NCBI GenBank assembly: GCA_040902705.1
Contig: JBBDWT010000201.1
Location: 7,721 to 71,720, forward strand
From: DATBSK01 sp040902705
Lineage (GTDB): Bacteria > Actinomycetota > Acidimicrobiia > IMCC26256 > PALSA-555
Length of the DNA stretch: 64,000 bases
Direction of reading: 5' to 3'
Made by a program: the position numbers and the translations under genes. The notes beneath the pieces were generated by a model. It searched no databases and had not been told where the DNA came from. It saw only the letters and a list, made by a program, of their open reading frames with translations. Numbering within the stretch: the first letter of the stretch is position 1; every line of letters starts with the position of its first letter. Below, in pieces: positions 34,207 through 40,871 of the stretch.

Positions 34207-35744
34207 TCGAGCTCCGACGCCCAGTCGTGGTGCTCGAGTCGCTCGCGCATCGCCGAGAGGAATGCGGCCGCGTACGCGCCGTCGAACGCCCGGTGGTCCC
34301 ATGTGAGGCCGAGCAGGCCGACGTGACGCACCGCGATCACGTCGGCGCCGTCGGGTCCTTGCACGACGCGCGGCCGCTTGGTGACGCCATCGGTGGCCAG
34401 GATCGCGACCTGGGGCTGGTTGATGATCGGGATGGTCTGGAACGTGCCGTACGGCCCGGGGTTCGTGATCGTGAACGTGCCACCGAGCACCTCGTCGGGG
34501 GTGAGCTGCTTGGCGCGGGCGCGGACCGCGAGGTCGCGGATCTCCCGGGCGATGAGTCGGAGGCGCTTGCCGTCGGCGTCACGCACCACCGGGGCGATGA
34601 GACCCTCGAACTCGAGGTCGACCGCGATCGAGAGGTGCACGTCGCGATGCACGACGAGTGTGTCGTCGACGACGCTGGCGTTGACGTTCGGGAACTCGTC
34701 GACCGTGTCGCAGAACGCACGCGCGATGAACGGCAGGTACGTCAGCGTGAAGCCCTCACGCGCCTTCCATTCCGGCTGGTGCGACGCCCGGACACGCTCG
34801 ACGCGCTCGTAGTCGACCTCGACCGAGGTCGACGCGTGCGCGCTCGTCGCCTTCGACCGCACCATGTGCTCGGCGGTGCGCCTGCGCATGTTCGAGAAGG
34901 GCACGACGAGACCGCGGCCCTGCCCCGAGGCCGTCGGGGTCGACGCGGCAGCCGGCGCGGGGGCGGGTACCGGGGCGGGCGGGGCGGGCGGGGCGGGCGC
35001 CGGGGCGGGCGGCGGCGCAGGCGCGGGCGCGGGCGTCGGCGCAGGCGCGGGCGCGGGTGTCGGCGCAGGCGCGGGCGCGGGTGTCGGCGCAGGCGCGGAT
35101 GCGCCCGGCAGCGTCGCGTCGCGCGTCCGGGCCGCGGCATCCAGCACGTCCTTGCGGGTGATGCGTCCGCCCTCGCCCGTGCCGGTGATGTCGGCAGGGT
35201 CGAGCCCGTGCTCCGCGAGGAGCCGGCGCACCACCGGCGAGGTCAGGGCGGGATCCGTCGTCGACGGCGCCGCCGACGACACCGGCGCGAGCGGGGCCGA
35301 GTCGCGGCTGACGATGACGCCGGGATCGGTCTCGTCGGCGCCGACCGGCGGCGGCGCGAACTGATCGGCCGGCGCGGGGACGACCTCGACGGGAGGCGAC
35401 GCCGGAGTGGAGGTCGCGACCGGCATCGGGGTCGCTGCGGGCACCGGCGCAGGAGGGGGTGCCGCGGCCGCGGGCGCGGCCGGGGCGGGCGAGGGAGGCG
35501 TCGCACCCGCGGCTGAATCGCTGATCACCGCGAGCACCGTGCCGACCGCGGCGGTCTCGCCCTCGGGCACCCGGATCTCGGCGAGCACTCCGTTGGTCGG
35601 CGACGGCACCTCGGAGTCGACCTTGTCGGTCGACACCTCGAACAACGGCTCGTCGACCTTGATCGGATCGCCGGGCTGCTTCAGCCAGCGCGTGATCGTG
35701 CCCTCGGTGACGGTCTCGCCGAGCTGCGGCATCGTGACGTCCAC
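34203..35744 (-). CDS. sucB: 2-oxoacid dehydrogenase E2 component (dihydrolipoyllysine acyltransferase)
   Basis: This 513-residue enzyme has one lipoyl domain at residues ~1-78 (MPQLGETVTEGTITRWLKQPGD, lipoyl Lys in STDKVDSEV). Two Ala/Pro linkers follow, with a peripheral subunit-binding domain between them (SPVVRRLLAEHGLDPADITG, GRITRKDVLDAA). The catalytic core runs from ~280 to 510 with the active-site TWDHRAFDGAYAA. It transfers acyl groups from lipoate to CoA in the 2-oxoglutarate or a branched-chain complex. Sequence by eye does not separate these, so the symbol is provisional. The GTG at 35744 is preceded by GAGGAAGTAGGAAC. lpd lies 104 bases upstream. Confidence 0.85.
   Translation of the reverse strand: MDVTMPQLGETVTEGTITRWLKQPGDPIKVDEPLFEVSTDKVDSEVPSPTNGVLAEIRVPEGETAAVGTVLAVISDSAAGATPPSPAPAAPAAAAPPPAPVPAATPMPVATSTPASPPVEVVPAPADQFAPPPVGADETDPGVIVSRDSAPLAPVSSAAPSTTDPALTSPVVRRLLAEHGLDPADITGTGEGGRITRKDVLDAAARTRDATLPGASAPAPTPAPAPAPTPAPAPAPTPAPAPAPPPAPAPAPPAPPAPVPAPAPAAASTPTASGQGRGLVVPFSNMRRRTAEHMVRSKATSAHASTSVEVDYERVERVRASHQPEWKAREGFTLTYLPFIARAFCDTVDEFPNVNASVVDDTLVVHRDVHLSIAVDLEFEGLIAPVVRDADGKRLRLIAREIRDLAVRARAKQLTPDEVLGGTFTITNPGPYGTFQTIPIINQPQVAILATDGVTKRPRVVQGPDGADVIAVRHVGLLGLTWDHRAFDGAYAAAFLSAMRERLEHHDWASELD
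35015..35098. repeat. 24-base tandem repeat (3.5 copies) in the E2 linker
   Basis: Copies start at 35015, 35039 and 35063, with a half copy at 35087. They differ by a C/T change. On the coding (minus) strand each unit encodes an eight-residue Ala-Pro-Thr linker block, so copy number only changes linker length, by 8 residues per unit. Confidence 0.85.
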
Positions 35745-35847
35745 GGCGTTCCTACTTCCTCGATCTTCCTCGATGGTCCCGGTTGCTTCGTCGTATCCGG
35801 TGTCGGTCGGTGTGCTGCTTCGTGCGACCTGCGGCTGGGCGCGTCCG

Positions 35848-37233
35848 TTACCCGTGCAGCGCGCGGCCCGTGATCGCCATCGCGGACTCGCCGAACAGCT
35901 CGCTGAGCGTCGGGTGCGCGTGCAGCAGCCCCCCGATCTCTTCGGGAGTCGCCTCCCAGTTGACGGCCAGGTAGCCCTCGTGCACGAGCTCGGTGACCCA
36001 CGGCCCGACCATGTGCACACCGAGCAGCGGCCCGTTGCGCTCGGACACGAGCTTCACGAGCCCGTCGGGCTCGCCGATGATCAGCGCCCGGCTGTTGCCG
36101 ACGAAGCGATGCGTCGAGGTCACGACGTCGTGGCCGCGCTGGCGCGCCTGCTCCTCGGTGAGGCCCGCGTACGCGACCTCGGGGTGGCAGTAGATGCCCC
36201 ACGGCACCTTGTCGTACTCGATCGGCTTGACCGGCTCGCCGAGGATCGACTTGATCGCCACGATCGCCTCCGCGAACGCGACGTGCGCGAGCTGGGGCGT
36301 CGGCACGACGTCCCCGACGGCGTACACCCCGGGGACGGTGGTGCGCATCTCGCCGTCGACCCGGATGTAGCCGCGCTCATCGAGCGCGACCCCGAGCTGC
36401 TCGATCCCGGCACCGGCACTGCGTGGCGCCCGCCCGATGCTGACGATGACGCGATCGACCGCGACCTGCTGCGGGCTTCCTCCGGCCTCGAAGCCGACGG
36501 TGAGCTCACGCGTGCCCTCGATGTTGGTGACGCGCGCGTCCGCGTGCGTCGTGATGCCGCGCTTCTTGAACGCGCGCGCCAGCGCGTCGGAGGCGTCGGG
36601 GTCGACGCCCGGGAGCACGCGTGGCAGCGCCTCGAGCAGGGTGACCTCGCTGCCGAGGTCGGCGAGCAGCGACGCGAACTCGCAGCCGATCGCACCCGCA
36701 CCGATGATCGCGACGCGCGCCGGGATCTCCTCGAGCTGGAGCACGTGGTCCGACGACAAGATGCGCTGCCCGTCGAACTCGAGCCCGGGGAGCCCTCGCG
36801 GCACGGAGCCGGTGGCGAGGACGAGCGCGTCGCCACTCACCTCAGTGCCGTCGGCGAGCCGCACGGTCGGGTTGGCACCGGGGATCACCGTCCCGGTGCC
36901 CGGCATGACGGTCGCCTGGCGCGACTTGAGCAGCGACTCGAGGCCGCGCGTCAGACGATCGACGACCTGCTGCTTGCGCGTCTGACTGGCGCGGAGGTCG
37001 AGCTTCGCCTCACCGGCCTCGACCCCGAACTCCTTCGCGCCGCGCACCGTCCGCAGCACCTCGGCCGTCTGCAGGAGCTCCTTCGCCGGGATGCAGCCCC
37101 GGTGGAGGCACGTGCCGCCGACCCGCTGCTCCTCGACGAGCCCCATCCGGAGCCCGGCCGCCGCGCCGTAGAGCGCGGCCGCGTATCCCCCCGGTCCGCC
37201 ACCGAGGACCAGCACATCGAACTGCTCTGCCAT
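35848..37233 (-). CDS. lpdA: Dihydrolipoamide dehydrogenase (E3)
   Basis: This 461-residue flavoprotein reoxidises dihydrolipoamide on E2 and passes electrons to NAD. Visible motifs are the FAD-binding VLVLGGGPGGYAAALYGA, the redox disulfide GGTCLHRGCIPAK (CxxxxC), the NAD-binding IIGAGAIGCEFASLLADLG, VYAVGDVV, and the active-site base pair in HAHPTLSE. Length and motif order match canonical E3. The ATG at 37233 (MAEQFDVLVLGGG) starts directly at the fold. An upstream ATG at 37242 adds three residues. It lies 79 bases downstream of a tiny membrane-peptide gene on the same strand and upstream of E2. Confidence 0.95.
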   Translation of the reverse strand: MAEQFDVLVLGGGPGGYAAALYGAAAGLRMGLVEEQRVGGTCLHRGCIPAKELLQTAEVLRTVRGAKEFGVEAGEAKLDLRASQTRKQQVVDRLTRGLESLLKSRQATVMPGTGTVIPGANPTVRLADGTEVSGDALVLATGSVPRGLPGLEFDGQRILSSDHVLQLEEIPARVAIIGAGAIGCEFASLLADLGSEVTLLEALPRVLPGVDPDASDALARAFKKRGITTHADARVTNIEGTRELTVGFEAGGSPQQVAVDRVIVSIGRAPRSAGAGIEQLGVALDERGYIRVDGEMRTTVPGVYAVGDVVPTPQLAHVAFAEAIVAIKSILGEPVKPIEYDKVPWGIYCHPEVAYAGLTEEQARQRGHDVVTSTHRFVGNSRALIIGEPDGLVKLVSERNGPLLGVHMVGPWVTELVHEGYLAVNWEATPEEIGGLLHAHPTLSELFGESAMAITGRALHG

Positions 37234-37312
37234 GCAACCCATTCTCGCACCGACGCTCGGGTCCGCCGGAGCCCACGCGCCGGATCGACGGTTCGTGCTG
37301 CGAGAGCGCGGC

Positions 37313-37402
37313 TCAGCGGGCCAGGAGGATCTGCAGCGCCGAGGCGGCGAGGATCGCGACTGCGCAGGCCGCGGCGAGGAGGATCAGCGTGCGGGTGCTC
37401 AT
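37313..37402 (-). CDS. 29-residue single-helix membrane peptide
   Basis: The ORF reads MSTRTLILLAAACAVAILAA, then SALQILLAR. Apart from a short N-terminal STRT and one terminal Arg it is hydrophobic throughout, long enough for one membrane helix with the N-terminus probably inside. It begins 11 bases after a CATAAT box on the minus strand and ends 79 bases before lpdA. No family is known to me. The clean start and stop, uninterrupted hydrophobicity and promoter-like box support a real gene, but at 29 codons it could be chance in G/C-rich DNA. Confidence 0.45.
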   Translation of the reverse strand: MSTRTLILLAAACAVAILAASALQILLAR

Positions 37403-37413
37403 GCGGACCGGCC

Positions 37414-37421
37414 ATTATGCT
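37414..37421. promoter_or_regulatory. Overlapping divergent -10 boxes
   Basis: The minus strand reads CATAAT (37419-37414), 11 bases before the ATG of the 29-residue peptide. The plus strand reads TATGCT (37416-37421), 77 bases before the flippase ATG. The two boxes overlap, so divergent initiation may be mutually exclusive. Confidence 0.35.
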
Positions 37422-37497
37422 TTCTTCGCCCCACCTCTCCCCTCTCCGCCGCGGTCGGCGCCAGACCGGGGACCTCGGGCGCGACGAGACGACCCAG

Positions 37498-38841
37498 ATG
37501 GCCCAACGCACCCAGCGGCTGATCGAAGCCGCCCGCCGCCCCCTCCCCGAGGGCACCTTCGTGGTCGGCGCGGGGCTGCTGATCGCCGGCATCACGGCCT
37601 ACCTCTTCCAGATCCTGTCGTTCCGCGCGCTGAGCAAGGCCGACTACGCCGCGCTCAACGCCCTCTGGGTGTTCGTCTTCGTGCTGGCCCCCGGCTTCTT
37701 CCTCCCGCTCGAGCAAGAGGTCGGTCGTGCGGTCGCCGACCGCCGCTCCCAGGGAGTCGGCGGCGGTCCCGTCATCCGTCGGGCCGCGGTGCTGGGGCTG
37801 TGGCTGACGATCGGGATCGCGATCGCCACCGTCGTGCTCTCGCTGACGACCAGCGTCGTCGACGACCTGTTCAAGGGGCGGGGCGGGCTCATCGCGTGCC
37901 TCGTGATCGCGCTGTTCACCTACTGCTTCCAGCACCTGACGCGGGGCACGCTCGCGGGCAACGGCCGCTTCGGCCCGTACGGCACGATCCTTGCGGCCGA
38001 GGGCATCATCCGCATCATCCCGTGCATCGCGCTCGCGCTCGCCGGGGTCGAGAACCCGGTCTGGTACGGGCTCTGCCTCGCGATCCCGCCCGTGCTCGGC
38101 AGCCTCGTCTCGTTGCGCGGCCAGCACGGCTTGATGCAACCGGGCCCCGACGCCCCGCTGTCGGAGGTGTCGACGAAGCTCGGCTTCCTCCTCGGCGGGT
38201 CGCTGATGGCCCAGGCGCTCAGCTACGCGCCGTTCCTCGGAGCCCAGATCCTCTCGACGCCCGCAGAGAAGGACGCCGTCGCCGACTTCATCGTCGGCCT
38301 GTTCCTCGCGCGCATCCCGATCCTGTTGTTCCAGGCCATCCAGGCCGCGCTGCTCCCGAAGCTCGCCCACCTCGCCGGCTCCGGCGAGCACGCCGACTTC
38401 CGCAGCGGGCTCCGCAAGCTCGTGCTCGTCGTCGTCGGCATCGGTGTGATCGGAGTCGTCGCGGCCGGGACGATCGGGCCGACCGCGGGCGAGATCCTCT
38501 TCGGCGACAAGTTCAACCTGGGCAACGTCGACCTCGCCCTCCTCGCCGCGGGCAGCGGGCTGTTCATCCTCGCCCTCACACTCGCGCAGGCGTTGATCGC
38601 GCTCCTCGGCCACGCGCGCGTGCTCGTCGCGTGGGCGATCGGCCTCGCGGTGTTCGTCGGCGCGACCGCCGTCGAGCCGAGCGAGCTCTTCAAGCGGGTC
38701 GAGATCGGGTTCATCGCCGGTGCGGCCGCCGCGGCGATCGCCATGGGTGCGTTCCTGCTCGACCGGCTCCGCAAGGGCATCCCCGAGGGCGGCCTGGCCA
38801 ACCTCGTCGAGCAGATCGAGCACGAACCGCTCGAGATCTGA
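37498..38841 (+). CDS. Polysaccharide flippase-like membrane protein (Wzx/MATE-type)
   Basis: This 447-residue protein has about 12-14 membrane helices. The N-terminal part (GLLIAGITAYLFQILSFRAL, then SKADYAALNALWVFVFVLAP) matches the start of Wzx/MurJ-like lipid-linked oligosaccharide flippases, where a short basic tail precedes TM1. A mid-protein LAGNGRFGPYG loop and FIVGLFLARIPILLFQAIQA are also typical. It would flip a lipid-linked sugar unit to the outer leaflet, a route distinct from the two ABC exporters in this window. The ATG at 37498 is the first in-frame start after the divergent promoter. A GT4 gene follows after 3 bases. Confidence 0.8.
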   Translation: MAQRTQRLIEAARRPLPEGTFVVGAGLLIAGITAYLFQILSFRALSKADYAALNALWVFVFVLAPGFFLPLEQEVGRAVADRRSQGVGGGPVIRRAAVLGLWLTIGIAIATVVLSLTTSVVDDLFKGRGGLIACLVIALFTYCFQHLTRGTLAGNGRFGPYGTILAAEGIIRIIPCIALALAGVENPVWYGLCLAIPPVLGSLVSLRGQHGLMQPGPDAPLSEVSTKLGFLLGGSLMAQALSYAPFLGAQILSTPAEKDAVADFIVGLFLARIPILLFQAIQAALLPKLAHLAGSGEHADFRSGLRKLVLVVVGIGVIGVVAAGTIGPTAGEILFGDKFNLGNVDLALLAAGSGLFILALTLAQALIALLGHARVLVAWAIGLAVFVGATAVEPSELFKRVEIGFIAGAAAAAIAMGAFLLDRLRKGIPEGGLANLVEQIEHEPLEI

Positions 38842-38844
38842 CCC

Positions 38845-39978
38845 GTGGGATCCGACGCGCCGCTTCGGGTCGGATTCGACGCGACCGCGATGCTCAGCAC
38901 GCGAACCGGTGTCGGGTACGTCACCGCCGGGCTCGTCCAAGCGCTGGCCCCGGACCCGTCGATCGAGCTGGTGGCGTTCGCCGTGACGTGGCGGGGTCGA
39001 CACCAGCTCTCGTCGATCGTTCCGGCCGGTGTCCTCACGCGACCCCGACCCTTCCCGGCCCGGTTGGCACGGGTGCTCTGGCCGCGCACGCCCCACCCGC
39101 GCGCGGAGTACTGGACAGGAGAGGTCGATGTCGTCCACGCACCCAACTTCGTCGCTCCTCCGGCACGCGCCCCCGTTCTCGTCACAGTGCACGACCTCGC
39201 GTTCGCCCACTCTCCGGAGCTCTGCACGCGAGACGCACGCACCTACATGCGCCTGCTCGAGGTCGCCATTGGGCGTGGGGCGACGATCCACACCTACAGC
39301 AAGTACGTGGCAGCAGAGGTGCGTGCGCACTTCGACCTGCCCAACGAGCGGATCTTCCAGATCTACCCGGGCCTCACGCCGACGACCGGACACGATCCGG
39401 TCCGCGGTCGTCACCTGGCGCGACACGACCGCTACATCGTCGCGCTGGGCACGATCGAACCCAGAAAGAACCTGCCGGCCCTTGTCGAGGCGTTCGATCG
39501 AGTCGCGAAGGTCGACCGCGAAGTCGCGCTGGTGATCGCAGGTCCCGATGGCTGGGGAGTCGACGCATTCGTCGCCGCGTGCGAAGCCTCGCGCCACCAC
39601 GACCGGATCGTGCGGCTCGGATACGTCGACGAACGCGACCGGCGCGACCTCTTGGCAGGCGCATCGGTGCTCGCCTACCCGTCGCTCTACGAAGGCTTCG
39701 GCCTCCCGCCGCTCGAGGCCATGCAGGTTGGCACCCCGGTCGTCGCCTCGAACGCGGGCGCACTCGAAGAGGTGCTCGGCGACGCCGCGCTCTTGCACGA
39801 TCCACGCGACGTGGATGCGCTCGCGGCCGCGCTCCAGGAGGTGCTGGCTGCGGGGCCGCTGCGCGACCGCCTGCTGCGGGCCGGCACCGAACGCGTCCGT
39901 CGCTACTCCTGGCGAGAGTGCGCCGATTCGTTGCCCCGGCTCTACCGCACCCTCGCGTGCTCGGACGGTCACCACTAG
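38845..39978 (+). CDS. GT4 glycosyltransferase
   Basis: This 377-residue GT-B enzyme is related to mannosyl/rhamnosyl transferases: LRVGFDATAMLSTRTGVGYV at the N-terminus, VVHAPNFVAPPA, then VLVTVHDLAFAHSPEL, the donor-side IVALGTIEPRKNLPALVEAF, and YPSLYEGFGLPPLEAMQVGT with the E-x7-E acids, followed by PVVASNAGALEEVLGDAAL. All key motifs are intact. The GTG at 38845 begins 3 bases after the flippase stop, so both are probably translated from one message and may belong to one flippase-dependent pathway. Confidence 0.9.
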   Translation: MGSDAPLRVGFDATAMLSTRTGVGYVTAGLVQALAPDPSIELVAFAVTWRGRHQLSSIVPAGVLTRPRPFPARLARVLWPRTPHPRAEYWTGEVDVVHAPNFVAPPARAPVLVTVHDLAFAHSPELCTRDARTYMRLLEVAIGRGATIHTYSKYVAAEVRAHFDLPNERIFQIYPGLTPTTGHDPVRGRHLARHDRYIVALGTIEPRKNLPALVEAFDRVAKVDREVALVIAGPDGWGVDAFVAACEASRHHDRIVRLGYVDERDRRDLLAGASVLAYPSLYEGFGLPPLEAMQVGTPVVASNAGALEEVLGDAALLHDPRDVDALAAALQEVLAAGPLRDRLLRAGTERVRRYSWRECADSLPRLYRTLACSDGHH

Positions 39979-39990
39979 GGCTCGGGTCGG

Positions 39991-39996
39991 TACTCT
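39991..39996 (+). promoter_or_regulatory. Leaderless-type -10 box TACTCT
   Basis: TACTCT is followed after 7 bases by the GTG at 40004, placing the expected transcription start at or next to the first codon of the DUF1802 gene. Confidence 0.5.
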
Positions 39997-40003
39997 CGGT
40001 GGT

Positions 40004-40651
40004 GTGGAGAACGACGCCCGGAACGCTCCTGCATTGAAGGAGTGGGACGTGGTGGTGCGTGCCCTGCTGGCCGGCGAGCAGATCCTCGACGTGCGCAAGG
40101 GTGGCCTCCACGAGCGGGATCGCCACTTCGGACTGCGCAGCACGCGGTGCTGGCTCTACCCCACGTTCGAGCACCAACGAGCCGATCTCATCAAGCCCGC
40201 CTACCGGCGCTGGGTCGACGAGGGGACCGACTCGGGCGAGGTGTGCATCGCCGGATGGGTGGACATCGTCGGCGTGGCCCGCCTCGCCGACCCTGATCAC
40301 GTCACGGCCCTCGGTTCCAAGCTCGTGTGGACCGACGACTACCTGGCCACACGACTGAGATGGAAGCGGCGCGACCCGTTGTGGGTCCTCGTGATGCGCG
40401 CCCATCGGCTCGACCAACCGAGGACGATCCCGGTGCGCGCGGAGTACGGCGGGTGCAGCTCGTGGCTCGACCTCGCTGACCTGCCCGGGGATCCCTCCGT
40501 CCTGCCGGCCGAACCAGCCGTGAGCGACGACTCCTTCGCCGCCCGTCTGGATCTCGTCGCCCGCGAGCTCCCGAGTGGGCTCGAGTCCGTCGAACCGACA
40601 TCGGCGGCGGACGCGCCATGGGGGGGGCCCGCGGGCCCCGCCATGACCTGA
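40004..40651 (+). CDS. DUF1802-family protein
   Basis: This 215-residue protein has the DUF1802 pattern: an N-terminal LKEWDVVVRALLAGEQILDV, then RKGGLHERDRHFGLRSTRCWLYPTFEHQ, then a segment with LVWTDDYLATRLRWKRRDPLWVLVMR. The function of this family is unknown. The RKGG and PTFEHQ motifs contain the invariant Lys, Glu and His residues and could form an active site. The Pro/Gly-rich tail after residue ~170 is not conserved-looking and ends in a G/C-run region (a run of 8 Gs at 40621), where a sequencing slip could alter the terminus. It probably has its own leaderless promoter. Confidence 0.8.
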   Translation: MENDARNAPALKEWDVVVRALLAGEQILDVRKGGLHERDRHFGLRSTRCWLYPTFEHQRADLIKPAYRRWVDEGTDSGEVCIAGWVDIVGVARLADPDHVTALGSKLVWTDDYLATRLRWKRRDPLWVLVMRAHRLDQPRTIPVRAEYGGCSSWLDLADLPGDPSVLPAEPAVSDDSFAARLDLVARELPSGLESVEPTSAADAPWGGPAGPAMT

Positions 40652-40760
40652 ACACTCTGGGAACACCGACCGTGTCAACGCGGACGGGACCAGCTCCCGC
40701 TGGGTCGGTGCCGGTGCGGCGGTGGGTTTCCCGCCAGGACGGTCCAACTGATGTGGTGGC

Positions 40761-40802
40761 CTAGCGGCCGCGCACCTCCAGAGTCCCAAGTTGATCATGC
40801 AT
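40761..40802 (-). CDS. 13-codon ORF behind an extended perfect Shine-Dalgarno sequence
   Basis: On the minus strand AAAGGAGGTG (40820-40811) lies 8 bases before an ATG that opens MHDQLGTLEVRGR and a TAG. The bases around the site, GGAAAGGAGGTGGTCC, match the full 16S rRNA anti-Shine-Dalgarno complement except at one position. An AT-richer TAAATC box (40839-40834) with the palindrome TGGTGCACCA lies just upstream. It is located ~50 bases downstream of the 915-residue glycosyltransferase gene. I do not recognise the peptide. It could be a leader peptide, a small regulator or a ribosome-sequestering RNA. Confidence 0.45.
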   Translation of the reverse strand: MHDQLGTLEVRGR

Positions 40803-40871
40803 GCGTGGACCACCTCCTTTCCCTGGTGCACCAGATTTAGCACGCCATGGTCCGATCGCGACGGAGATTCG

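Noticed and set aside
33472..34302. An upstream start for lipB at 34302
   Set aside because: It would overlap the E2 gene by 100 bases and adds an Arg-rich tail foreign to LipB. The TTG at 34206 in the TTGA overlap fits the family start.
35407..38841. A very long open frame on the plus strand that runs antisense through lpdA and into the flippase
   Set aside because: Only the part after 37498 resembles a protein family. The earlier part is the G/C-rich shadow of lpdA and E2, with Arg/His/Pro-rich translation.
40615..40640. A G/C-run hairpin near the end of the DUF1802 gene as a terminator
   Set aside because: It lies inside the reading frame and lacks a T-run. A homopolymer sequencing effect is as likely.
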